A stretch of DNA of 17,924 nucleotides. It comes from DATHYU01 sp033722675 (GTDB taxonomy: Bacteria; Actinomycetota; Acidimicrobiia; Spongiisociales; UBA11373). Below, one piece after another: positions 6,998-14,086 of this stretch. The position numbers and the translations under genes were made by a program. The stretch spans positions 1-17,924 of the forward strand of contig JAWVYO010000046.1 of NCBI GenBank assembly GCA_033722675.1. Direction: 5' to 3'. How positions within the stretch are numbered: the stretch's first letter is position 1; every line of letters begins with the position of its first letter. A model generated the notes under the pieces. That model worked only from the letters and a program-made list of their open reading frames with translations. It did no database searches and was not told the DNA's origin.

Positions 6998-8709
6998 GCC
7001 TGAGCGAACAGCTTGACCAATCCGAAGACGGTGGGGTGGCCGTCGAATCGACTGGCCGCCCGCATCGTCTTCGTCGCGTTCCGGTGCGTCACGAACCAGG
7101 GCGGTTTCGGCGTCACGATGAAGGGCGACCGGATCACCGTCTTCTGCGGCCGGTCGATGAGGTAGGCATTGTGCACCCACCCGATGCCCGATTGCACGTC
7201 GTCGAGGGTGGCGCCCGGGAAGCCGCCCCACGGCGTCTGCCCGACCACGAACCCCGACGAGGCCCAGACGTTGATGCCGACGGTCCCGTACCGGAGCGCC
7301 GCCACCGCCCGGTCCAGGGCCCCCGCGTGCTCGCGCTCGGTGGCCGGATCGATGAGGATCGTCGCGATGAGCGTTCCCTCGACGCGCTCGTTGCAGAGTT
7401 CGACGGCCGCGTCCAGATACTCCGACGGATCGGCGACGTCGAGTTCAGCGACGGCGGCCAGGGAGCAGAAGGCCTCTTCCTCGAGCGCGATGTCGCCGCC
7501 CTCGGTCGAGACGTCGTGGATGAAGGTCGGCGGAACGAGCCCGCGGGCCCGCGGCCCGAGCAACTCGACGTCGTCGTGCGCGCCCACGAACCGGTCGAAC
7601 CGCTCCTCCGTGCCCGGGTACCAGGCCGGCCGATCGGAGAGCCCCAGTAGGACGCGCCGCAGCTCGGCGAGAAAGGCCTGCTTCTGTTCCCAGCGCGATG
7701 GCAGCACGAGCAGTTTCGCCGCGGTGCAGTTGAACCCGCCGTTCTGCATCATCTGGGTCGCCACGTGTTCCGCGTGGTAGCGGAGTCCCCGGCCCGACCA
7801 CCGGCCCGGGACCACGATCGTCGGGCTCACGTTCCCGAGTTCACCCGTGATCGGCTTGTCGAGGATCGGGTCGTTCCTCGCCTTGCGATCCGCGCCCTCT
7901 TCGCCCTCGCCGAACACGATGATCTCGAAGGTGCGGGCGGAACCGGTGATGTGCACCTTGTCGATGCCCTCGTGGTGGGCCAGGTAGTCGCCGACCTCGG
8001 AGCCGCCGTAGACGCAGCGGACCAACCCGGCCCTGATGAGCTCCTCGAAGGCGTACTCGACGTACGGCCCGATGTAGTCGTTCACGGGGTTGTACTTGAG
8101 GAGGACCACCCACCCCTCTGTGAACAACTCGTTGACGACGTCCAGCGGGGCGATACTGGCGTGGTTCCCCGCGCCGAGCACGAGGGCCACCCCCTGGGCC
8201 GCCGTCTCGGGCTTCGTGTAGATGCCCCCCATGTGGTCACGGACGGCGTCCCGGTCGACGTCGGGGTCCAGCCAGACCTCGGCGGTCCACCCCAGATAGA
8301 CGAGTCGGTCCCACACGTCGGCCGGCATGACCTGCACCGTCACCTGGCCGTCGGGCCGCACCCTGATGTCGTCGTCGTCGATCGGGACCGCTCCCGTCGA
8401 CTCGATCGAGCGCAGCGTCTCCTCGAGGAGGCGCAGTGTCCGGACGAACGCCAGCACGCCGCCCGCCCAGTCCTCGCCCGCCAGTTCCTCGCCGACGCCC
8501 TTCGACGCCACGGCGTCGGCGACGAGGTCGTCGCCGATCTCCACCCAGCGCCGCCGGACCTCGGCGAGATACTCGATCTTCCTCGTGAGGGGGACCTCGG
8601 CCCACGCGCCGGCGTTCGATCGGAGGGTCGCGATCGCCTCGTCGAGCTGGAAGCGCGGCGTGTCCGGGAAGCGGCCGGGCGCATCGGGGATCGAGGGGGT
8701 GAGGGTCAT
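6985..8709 (-). CDS. Aldehyde dehydrogenase superfamily protein (divergent)
   Basis: A 574-residue NAD(P)-dependent aldehyde dehydrogenase-like enzyme. Family landmarks are KYNPVN with K205 (cofactor binding), HITGS (253-257), the general-base motif GELGN with E290, and the nucleophile in FNCTA, C328. A late AAVALLRYGTVGINVW-type segment (about 468-482) is also typical. It is longer than the usual 480-500 residues: about 160 residues precede the part that aligns well, and they are mostly helical and acidic. In the Rossmann loop after ITGS the glycine usually found is replaced by Phe (ITGSARTFE), so cofactor preference may differ. The substrate is unknown. Its ATG overlaps the stop of the DUF971 gene (ATGA), with an AGGAGG ribosome binding site only 3 bases before the start, so the two are translationally coupled. 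Confidence 0.85.
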   Translation of the reverse strand: MTLTPSIPDAPGRFPDTPRFQLDEAIATLRSNAGAWAEVPLTRKIEYLAEVRRRWVEIGDDLVADAVASKGVGEELAGEDWAGGVLAFVRTLRLLEETLRSIESTGAVPIDDDDIRVRPDGQVTVQVMPADVWDRLVYLGWTAEVWLDPDVDRDAVRDHMGGIYTKPETAAQGVALVLGAGNHASIAPLDVVNELFTEGWVVLLKYNPVNDYIGPYVEYAFEELIRAGLVRCVYGGSEVGDYLAHHEGIDKVHITGSARTFEIIVFGEGEEGADRKARNDPILDKPITGELGNVSPTIVVPGRWSGRGLRYHAEHVATQMMQNGGFNCTAAKLLVLPSRWEQKQAFLAELRRVLLGLSDRPAWYPGTEERFDRFVGAHDDVELLGPRARGLVPPTFIHDVSTEGGDIALEEEAFCSLAAVAELDVADPSEYLDAAVELCNERVEGTLIATILIDPATEREHAGALDRAVAALRYGTVGINVWASSGFVVGQTPWGGFPGATLDDVQSGIGWVHNAYLIDRPQKTVIRSPFIVTPKPPWFVTHRNATKTMRAASRFDGHPTVFGLVKLFAQALRA

Positions 8710-9035
8710 GGTCCTCCTGGCGGCGAGGCCTCATCGTACGCCCCGGTGAGGGCACGGAGGCGCTCGAAGGGATAGATCCCGGTGCCATGACCGTCGGGGG
8801 CGAACGCGAAGCTCACCGCGTACGTCCCGACGAGTTCGGCGCCGGTGATCCGGACCGGCTCGTCGGCACCGAGCAGCCGGGTGAGAGCCGCCCGCCCCGC
8901 CGGCTCGCCACACGAGGCGCAGGGGCAGGCCGATCGCAGCGTGCGGGCCGACAGCTCGGCGCTGGCCCCGTCCTCCCAGGCGAGACGGAGGACGGTGCCG
9001 CCGTCGGCGACCTCGATGCGTTGCGGTACCTCCAC
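8706..9035 (-). CDS. DUF971 / gamma-butyrobetaine hydroxylase-like N-terminal domain protein
   Basis: A 109-residue single-domain protein. The signature is LRSACPCASC (about residues 33-42) and later AELVGTYAVSFAFAPDGHGTGIYPFERLRAL, which spans roughly residues 66-96. In the GBBH-like N-terminal (DUF971) family these Cys and His residues bind zinc. Stand-alone members are common in bacteria, often near iron-sulfur or Mrp-type genes, and their role is not settled. GTG 9035 is supported by an ideally spaced -10 element (TACGCT then 7 nt). A start further upstream would overlap the divergent DUF4032 gene. The stop overlaps the start of the aldehyde dehydrogenase gene, making a two-gene operon and suggesting a link to that enzyme. 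Confidence 0.85.
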   Translation of the reverse strand: MEVPQRIEVADGGTVLRLAWEDGASAELSARTLRSACPCASCGEPAGRAALTRLLGADEPVRITGAELVGTYAVSFAFAPDGHGTGIYPFERLRALTGAYDEASPPGGP

Positions 9036-9042
9036 GGGCGGG

Positions 9043-9048
9043 AGCGTA
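9043..9048 (-). promoter_or_regulatory. -10 element TACGCT for leaderless DUF971 mRNA
   Basis: On the minus strand TACGCT is followed by 7 bases and then GTG 9035. This is the same hexamer and the same spacing as at lhr, and implies a leaderless transcript. No -35 box is obvious. Confidence 0.5.
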
Positions 9049-9091
9049 CCGGCGGCCGTGCTGCAGCCGCCGAGCGGCGAGAATGGCACCC

Positions 9092-10294
9092 ATGTGGGCG
9101 ACGCCGCACATCGTGACGCGAGCCGGCCATCCCGACTTCCTCGACCTCCCGTGGGAGTCGGCAATGACCTCGTGGAACCATCATCGGCGGCTGCACCTGC
9201 CCAAAGGCATCAGCCGCCACGAGGTCCACTTCTTCGGCTACGAGGAGGGGATCTACGCGATCAAGGAGCTCCCGCTCGCCCCTGCACGCAACGAGTACGC
9301 CATGCTGCGGCGGCTCGAGGAGTTGCAGGCTCCGGCCGTCCGGGGCGTCGGCCTGGTGGAGCGACCCTGGGTCGATCCGGGCGAGGAGCACGCCGCCGCC
9401 GTCATCACCGTCTACCTCCAGCACGCCTTCTCGTACCGGGAGCTGCTCCAGGGGTGGGGCTTCGGCGGGCGGCGGAACCAGATGCTCGGCGGGTTCGCCG
9501 AGCTGCTCGTCGAACTGCACCTGCTCGGGTGCTACTGGGGCGACTGCTCGTTGTCGAACGTGCTGTACCGCTACGACGCCGACGCGATCGACGTCAGCAT
9601 GGTCGACGCCGAGACGGCGCGCATCCACGAGGAGCTGTCGGACGGGCAGCGAATGGACGACATCGAGATCATGATCATGAACGTCGCCGGGGGCATGGCC
9701 GACATCGCGGCCTCTCAGGGCGTCGATGTCGAGGCGGCGGACCTCGCGCTCGGCGAGGACATCGCCGAGCGCTACGAGGCGCTGTGGGCCGAGGTCACCG
9801 ACCCCGTCGTCGTCCCCCGCGACGAGCACTACCGCATCACCGAGCGGATCAACCGGCTCAACGAGATGGGCTTCGAGGTGGCCGACGTGGAACTGATCCC
9901 CGAGGCCGGGGGCAGCCGTCTCAAGCTGGACCTCACGGTGGGCGGCCGCAGCTACCACTCCCGTCACCTCCGCGAACTCACCGGGGTGGAGGCCACCGAG
10001 AACCAGGCCCGTCAGATCCTCTCCGACCTCCAGAACTTCAAGGCCAGCCGGGGCCTCGAGTCGCAGTCGGTGAAGGCCCTGGCCGCCATCCGCTGGCGCG
10101 TCGAGGTCTTCGAGCCGCTCATCGAACGCATCCGACAGCTGGAGCCGCTCCACACGACCGACCCGGTCCAGGCCTTCTGCGACTTCCTCCACCATCGCTA
10201 CCTCGTGTCGGCGGACGCAGGCCGCGACGTCCCCAACGACGAGGCGTTCGCGTCGTGGATCGAGGCGGGACAGCCCGGCTTCCCCCTCGACTGA
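9092..10294 (+). CDS. DUF4032 protein with a lipopolysaccharide-kinase-like fold
   Basis: About 400 residues. The N-terminal two-thirds are protein-kinase-like: a beta-3-type lysine in YAIKEL (residue 58 from this start), a catalytic-loop-like YWGDCSLSNV (D151 and N156), and a metal-binding VDAE (D172), where protein kinases have DFG. The C-terminal part, about residues 240-400, matches the DUF4032 region (LTVGGRSYHSRHLRELTGVEATENQARQIL-type text, roughly 287-316). This combination is known from many actinobacteria, but the substrate is unknown. ATG 9092 is preferred because GAGAAT lies 7 nt upstream, like the other leaderless starts here; ATG 9083 is an alternative adding three residues. It is followed by the NERD-like gene 41 bp downstream on the same strand. 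Confidence 0.85.
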   Translation: MWATPHIVTRAGHPDFLDLPWESAMTSWNHHRRLHLPKGISRHEVHFFGYEEGIYAIKELPLAPARNEYAMLRRLEELQAPAVRGVGLVERPWVDPGEEHAAAVITVYLQHAFSYRELLQGWGFGGRRNQMLGGFAELLVELHLLGCYWGDCSLSNVLYRYDADAIDVSMVDAETARIHEELSDGQRMDDIEIMIMNVAGGMADIAASQGVDVEAADLALGEDIAERYEALWAEVTDPVVVPRDEHYRITERINRLNEMGFEVADVELIPEAGGSRLKLDLTVGGRSYHSRHLRELTGVEATENQARQILSDLQNFKASRGLESQSVKALAAIRWRVEVFEPLIERIRQLEPLHTTDPVQAFCDFLHHRYLVSADAGRDVPNDEAFASWIEAGQPGFPLD

Positions 10295-10335
10295 CAGGCC
10301 TCAAGGACCCCGGCGCCCGCGCCGATATCGCCACC

Positions 10336-10854
10336 ATGACCGCTGCGGTGCGCATCCCCGTGTCCGAGGTGCCCTTCCGGGTCACGCCTGCGCGCCCATC
10401 GCTCCACGTGGTGCCCGACACCGTCGACGCCGCCCTGCAGGATCATCCGGAGGATTGGACGTCGGTGAAGGGTGTGACGATCGGGGGCGATCACGTCGAT
10501 CGGGTCGCCGTCGGCCCCAACGGGGTGTTCGTCGTCGTGGTCGACCCCGCGCCCGGGCGGCTCACCCCCGACGGGGTGCTCCGCGACGGGGACCGTGTCA
10601 AGGAACCGGTGAAGCGGGCGCTGCGGGCCGCCCACGAACTGAGGCGCCGCATCGGCGTGCCCGGCGTGTTCGCCTATCCGGTGCTGCTGTGCGCTCCGGG
10701 CATCGAACCCGGCTACCTCGGACGGCTCCGGGTGGTCGGCGCCGATCGCTTCGCCGACGCCCTGTGGTGCCATCCCGGACGTTCCCTTCGTCGAAGCGAG
10801 CGCGCCGCGGTCCTCGACGTCCTCGACGGGATGACCGCCCCGGGCGTCCTCTGA
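10336..10854 (+). CDS. NERD-like domain protein, apparently without the nuclease E-x-K
   Basis: A 172-residue protein. Residues about 41-70 (VKGVTIGGDHVDRVAVGPNGVFVVVVDP) follow the NERD (nuclease-related) pattern in which a conserved Asp strand leads into VGPNGVFVI(E)TK. Here the usual E-T-K position reads VVDPAPG, so the metal-binding Glu and the Lys appear lost. Later come a stretch for chain re-entry (VKEPVKRALRAAHELRRRIG) and a strand FAYPVLLCAPGIEP, which match the second half of NERD domains where a partner or substrate is handled. It is likely a catalytically inactive or binding-only relative. It sits between the DUF4032 gene and a membrane-protein gene, all same-strand with short gaps, so an operon is probable. 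Confidence 0.7.
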   Translation: MTAAVRIPVSEVPFRVTPARPSLHVVPDTVDAALQDHPEDWTSVKGVTIGGDHVDRVAVGPNGVFVVVVDPAPGRLTPDGVLRDGDRVKEPVKRALRAAHELRRRIGVPGVFAYPVLLCAPGIEPGYLGRLRVVGADRFADALWCHPGRSLRRSERAAVLDVLDGMTAPGVL

Positions 10855-10867
10855 GGCCCGGCCCGCC

Positions 10868-11608
10868 ATGAGGGGCCGCCACCCCCGCCTCCCTCCCTTC
10901 GCCGAGGTCGAACGCGTCTGGCTCGTCGCGGGCGCCGGGTTCGGCGCCGGCCTCGTGGCCGCCTACGCAGCCACTCCGGCCCTCCGGCCGTGGCTCCGGG
11001 AGGAGGGTGGGCTCACCGAGGCGCTCACACCGGCGGTGCTCGCTCTCGCAGTGCTCCTGGGGGTGTGGTCGGTCCGGACGTCGCTGCGTCCCGAACGCAT
11101 CACCTGGCTCGTGCCCGGGTTCGCGCTGCTCGCCCTGCTCGACGAGGTGCGGTACGGCGCGGACGTCCTGCCGGGGCGGGGCCCGACGGTGGCCGGCGAG
11201 GAGATCGCCGGCATCACCGACCTCGTCGACGTCGTTCTCACGAAGATCGGGACGTGGGGGGTGCCGCCGGCGGCCGTGGTAGCAGCGGTGATCGCCCTCG
11301 CCGCCGGGGCCGCCGTCGCCGGTTCGCTGGGGTCCGCCGGCCGTGAGCGAATCGGATGGGTCGCCGCCCGACCCTGGGCGGCGCGCCTGGCCGCCGCAGC
11401 CGCGCTCCTCGCCGTCGCCACCCTCTTCGACCTCCTCGGTGGCCCCCACGCCCGGTTCGCCGAGGAGGCGGCCGAACTCGGGGCGGCCTTCACGGCCGTC
11501 CTCGCCGCCCTCGCCGTGCCGCGCTCGTCGATGCCCCTCCAGCGATGGCGCGTCCGACTGCAGCCCTGGCTCGACGATCCGGCCGTCCCCGCCGCCGGCC
11601 GCCGCTGA
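10868..11608 (+). CDS. Uncharacterised six-helix membrane protein
   Basis: A 246-residue protein with predicted membrane segments at about residues 17-36, 53-69, 78-92, 132-153, 171-190 and 198-217. Charged residues sit at helix boundaries in a pattern that looks conserved rather than random: LTEALT (49-54), LLDEVRYG (90-97) and FAEEAAEL (197-204). A broad group of uncharacterised membrane proteins shares an E-rich entry, an xDE/EExxxG motif and a late EE motif, but I do not recognise a named family. The C-terminus is basic and presumably cytoplasmic. It begins 13 bp after the NERD-like gene, with no obvious ribosome binding site, and ends at the palindrome shared with the convergent flavin reductase gene. 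Confidence 0.75.
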   Translation: MRGRHPRLPPFAEVERVWLVAGAGFGAGLVAAYAATPALRPWLREEGGLTEALTPAVLALAVLLGVWSVRTSLRPERITWLVPGFALLALLDEVRYGADVLPGRGPTVAGEEIAGITDLVDVVLTKIGTWGVPPAAVVAAVIALAAGAAVAGSLGSAGRERIGWVAARPWAARLAAAAALLAVATLFDLLGGPHARFAEEAAELGAAFTAVLAALAVPRSSMPLQRWRVRLQPWLDDPAVPAAGRR

Positions 11609-11627
11609 CGGCGGTCAGTGACCGCCG
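11609..11627. terminator. Perfect palindrome between convergent genes, probable bidirectional terminator
   Basis: CGGCGGTCA-G-TGACCGCCG is a 9-bp perfect inverted repeat between the membrane-protein stop (11606-11608) and the flavin reductase stop, which lies inside it (11615-11617). An overlapping hairpin CCGCCG-CTGA-CGGCGG (11599-11614) competes with it. The site suits termination from both sides, but there is no T-run. Confidence 0.45.
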
Positions 11628-12130
11628 CGCTTGACGCCCCCGTACTTCATGCGGGTGTCCTCCATGCGCGCCACCGGCGTGTCCTCACCGTCGTTCTGGA
11701 ATCCGCATTCGACGACCTCGCCCAGGAACAGCGAATGGGTGCCGCAATCCACCGTCTCGTGGACACGACAGTCGAGGTAGGCGATCGCCTCTTCGAAGAC
11801 CGGACTGCCGGTGACGCCCTCGCGGATCGGCCGGTCGTTGAGGGTCATGCCCTCCTTGTCGGCGGGCTTCGAGAACTTCACGAACGGCCGGGTGTCGTCC
11901 CGGTCCCAGAGGTTCACGGTGAACGCGCCGCCGTCCGCGATGAGCCGGTGGGTGACCGCCTTCTTGTCGACCGAGATGGCGACGAGGACCGGTTCCATGG
12001 CAACCTGGGTGACCCACGACGTCGTCATGCCGTTCCACTCGTCCTCGTGACGCGACCCGACCAGGCAGAGCACGTTCGGGATCTTCCAGAGGACCTTGTT
12101 CACGGTCTCGTCGGCCACCTGGCGCTCCAC
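11615..12130 (-). CDS. Flavin reductase-like (FMN-binding split barrel) protein
   Basis: A 171-residue protein of the flavin reductase domain family. It begins with a helix leading into LWKIPNVLCLVGSRHEDEWNGMTTSWVTQVAMEPVLVAISVDKK (about residues 14-57), the characteristic stretch that binds FMN/FAD, followed by GGAFTVNLW and later FLGEVV. Such proteins either reduce free flavin with NAD(P)H for two-component monooxygenases or are oxygen-sensitive flavoproteins, and the sequence does not decide between them. The start is GTG 12130 with a good AGGAG ribosome binding site 5 bases upstream (12136-12140). A TACGCT -10 element lies further upstream. It is divergent from the UspA-like gene, with 54 bp between the starts. 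A flavin-dependent oxidoreductase gene about 2.8 kb away could be a partner, but that is only inference. Confidence 0.88.
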   Translation of the reverse strand: MERQVADETVNKVLWKIPNVLCLVGSRHEDEWNGMTTSWVTQVAMEPVLVAISVDKKAVTHRLIADGGAFTVNLWDRDDTRPFVKFSKPADKEGMTLNDRPIREGVTGSPVFEEAIAYLDCRVHETVDCGTHSLFLGEVVECGFQNDGEDTPVARMEDTRMKYGGVKRGGH

Positions 12131-12155
12131 GTCTGCTCCTCGGTCGGGGAGACGC

Positions 12156-12161
12156 AGCGTA
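12156..12161 (-). promoter_or_regulatory. -10 element TACGCT for the flavin reductase gene
   Basis: Read on the minus strand this is TACGCT, identical to the hexamers before lhr and DUF971. It lies about 25 bases before GTG 12130, leaving a short leader that contains the AGGAG site. It is interleaved with the divergent UspA promoter. Confidence 0.4.
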
Positions 12162-12171
12162 TCGACGGCGA

Positions 12172-12177
12172 TAGCCT
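12172..12177 (+). promoter_or_regulatory. -10 element TAGCCT for leaderless UspA-like mRNA
   Basis: TAGCCT followed by 7 bases and then GTG 12185. No ribosome binding site precedes the start, consistent with a leaderless transcript. Confidence 0.5.
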
Positions 12178-12184
12178 GTCCGCC

Positions 12185-12673
12185 GTGCGCATCCTCATCT
12201 CCACGACCGGCGCGCTCAGTCCCGAACCCGTGGCCGAGTTCGTCGCGTCCATGATCGGCGACGACGGCGCCGTGAGCGTGATCACGGTCATCGAGGTCCC
12301 GCGCTCGTTCCTCGACGAGATCCGCAGCGACACGTGGCATCCGCTCAGTGACGGCCTGCCGGAGTGGGCGCCCGCCGAGGACGCCGTCATCGCCCGGTAC
12401 GTCACCGAGCGGGGGCATCGCATCACCGAGCCGGTCCTCGCCGCCCTCCGGTCGCGGGGCATCGAAGCCGACGTCCGCTACCTCGAGGGCGAGGACCCCG
12501 CCGAAACCATCGTGACCGCCGGCGAGGACTGGGAGGCCGACGTGATCGTGATCGGAGCGACGAAGCAGCTCTTCACGGACCAGTCGTGGGAGAGCGTGTC
12601 GTCCCGGGTGCTGCGGGACACCCGCCGCCCCTGCCTCGTGATCCCCGCCGCGACCCGCGACGCCGACGCGTGA
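12185..12673 (+). CDS. Universal stress protein (UspA) family-like protein
   Basis: A 162-residue alpha/beta protein. It opens with the beta strand MRILISTTGA and ends with DVIVIGATKQLFTDQSWESVSSRVLRDTRRPCLVIPA-type text (about residues 120-156), the typical last strand-helix-strand of Usp domains. The ATP-binding G-x2-G-x9-G-S/T motif is degenerate: after VIGATK there is no second glycine, and SS replaces GS. The aspartate normally found in the first strand (VDGS) is also missing. It may therefore not bind ATP. GTG 12185 is set by the leaderless promoter. Its stop overlaps the haloalkane dehalogenase start (GTGA), so the two are translationally coupled. Confidence 0.8.
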   Translation: MRILISTTGALSPEPVAEFVASMIGDDGAVSVITVIEVPRSFLDEIRSDTWHPLSDGLPEWAPAEDAVIARYVTERGHRITEPVLAALRSRGIEADVRYLEGEDPAETIVTAGEDWEADVIVIGATKQLFTDQSWESVSSRVLRDTRRPCLVIPAATRDADA

Positions 12674-13551
12674 CCGACGTCCTCCGCACTCCCGACGACG
12701 CCTTCGAGGACCTCCCCGACTTCCCCTTCACGCCCCGATGGTTCGACTGGAACGGCATCCGGCTCCATCACGTCGTCGAGGGTGACGGGCCGCCGGTGGT
12801 CCTGTTCCACGGGGAGCCCACGTGGTCGTTCCTGTACCGGAAGGTGGCCGCCGAACTCCTCGACGCCGGATACTCGGTGATCGCCGCCGACTCCCCGGGC
12901 TTCGGCCGGTCCGACAAGCCCACCGATCCCGACTTCTACACCTACGACCGCCACACCGACGCCCTCGCCTCCCTGCTCGACCATCTCGGCGTGACCGGCG
13001 CCGTCGCCGTCGTGCAGGACTGGGGAGGGCCCATCGGCCTCCGCATCGCCGTGGAACGACCCGGCGTGTTCGACCGGCTCGTCGTCATGAACACCGGCAT
13101 CGCGACGGGTGCGCCGGTCACGCCCGGCTTCGCCGCCTGGCGCCAGTTCGTCGAGGAGACGCCCGACCTGCCCATCGGCCGAATCCTGCGCGGCGCCGCA
13201 GCGACCGACTGGCCCGACGAGGTCCTGGCGGCCTACGAGGCGCCGTTCCCGACGCCGGACCACAAGGTCGGCGCCCATCGCTTCCCGCTCATCGTCCCGC
13301 TCGCCGAGGGCGACCCCGGGATGGCCGCCATGCGTCGTGTGATGGCCGCGCTCGAGGCGTGGGAGCGGCCGACCCAGGTCCTCTTCGGCACGCTCGACCC
13401 GATCTTCCCGGTGCGGGTCGGCGAACGCTGGGCGGAACGAATCCCGGGAGCCACCGGGCTGGAGACGGTCGAGGGCGCCGGTCATTTCCTCCAGGAGGAC
13501 CGCGGCCACGAGGTCGGCCGGGCGATCGCCGCCTTCCTCGACCGGACCTGA
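12670..13551 (+). CDS. Haloalkane dehalogenase (HLD-I type)
   Basis: A 293-residue alpha/beta hydrolase that should hydrolyse carbon-halogen bonds of haloalkanes to an alcohol and halide. The full catalytic pentad can be placed by comparison with DhlA of Xanthobacter: nucleophile D117 in VQDWGG (DhlA D124), halide-binding W118 (W125) and W157 in GFAAWRQF (W175), acid D243 in GTLDPIFP (D260), and base H272 in GAGHFLQED (H289). The oxyanion loop is HGEPTW, with E49 (E56). The cap contains the AYEAPFPTPDHKVGAHRFP stretch typical of this subfamily. The start is GTG 12670, fused by a 4-base overlap to the UspA-like gene. The natural substrate is unknown, and other alpha/beta hydrolase activities cannot be excluded. 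Confidence 0.9.
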   Translation: MTDVLRTPDDAFEDLPDFPFTPRWFDWNGIRLHHVVEGDGPPVVLFHGEPTWSFLYRKVAAELLDAGYSVIAADSPGFGRSDKPTDPDFYTYDRHTDALASLLDHLGVTGAVAVVQDWGGPIGLRIAVERPGVFDRLVVMNTGIATGAPVTPGFAAWRQFVEETPDLPIGRILRGAAATDWPDEVLAAYEAPFPTPDHKVGAHRFPLIVPLAEGDPGMAAMRRVMAALEAWERPTQVLFGTLDPIFPVRVGERWAERIPGATGLETVEGAGHFLQEDRGHEVGRAIAAFLDRT

Positions 13552-13555
13552 GGCG

Positions 13556-14086
13556 TCAGCCCAGGACCGCCCGGAGGATCGCCGCCGCCGGCCCGGTGAA
13601 CCGCTCCGGAGCCTCGAGGAGACGGCGGATCTCCTCGGGGGCCAACCACTCCGGGTCGGCCGTCTCGCCCGCCTGCGCCCGCGGCTCGCCATCGCCCGAA
13701 CAGGCGAATGCCAGGACGAGCGCCGGGTAGGCACCCTCCACCCCGATGACGGTGGCGATCGGGGTGACCGTCTCGAAGGGTCGCCCCTCCATGGCCTCCA
13801 CCCGATCGGCGACGGCCGCCTCGACGACCACGCGGATCCCCGTCTCCTCGAACACCTCGCGCTCCACCGCCTGGACGGCGGTCTCGCCGGCCCGCCACTT
13901 CCCCGCCGGAAGCTCGTGGCGGCCCCGCACGTCCTCGCCGGGTTTGTCGCGTCGCTGCAGGAGGACGGCACCGTCGGGCCGCCGGACCACGCCCGCCACG
14001 TTCGGGACCACGAGCCCCTCGCCGGCGAGGCCGGCCACCGGCAGCTCCACCCATCCGTCGCCGGACCGCACCCGGTGGGTCGTCAT
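13556..14086 (-). CDS. NUDIX hydrolase
   Basis: A 176-residue protein with a perfect NUDIX box at residues 62-84: G, five residues, E, seven residues, then REVFEETGI. The box binds divalent metal for hydrolysis of nucleoside diphosphates linked to another moiety. The upstream part has LLQRRDKPGEDVRGRHELPAG, the beta-strand and loop normally preceding the box. The substrate cannot be read from the sequence; ADP-ribose, NADH or dNTP-like compounds are all possible. It starts at ATG 14086, overlapping the lipoprotein stop (ATGA), so it is the second gene of an operon. It ends 4 bases from the convergent dehalogenase gene. Confidence 0.93.
   Translation of the reverse strand: MTTHRVRSGDGWVELPVAGLAGEGLVVPNVAGVVRRPDGAVLLQRRDKPGEDVRGRHELPAGKWRAGETAVQAVEREVFEETGIRVVVEAAVADRVEAMEGRPFETVTPIATVIGVEGAYPALVLAFACSGDGEPRAQAGETADPEWLAPEEIRRLLEAPERFTGPAAAILRAVLG

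Noticed and set aside
12478..13971. 497-residue minus-strand open frame opposite the dehalogenase
   Set aside because: No recognisable domain and it spans two well-supported genes (dehalogenase and NUDIX) in the wrong frame or strand.
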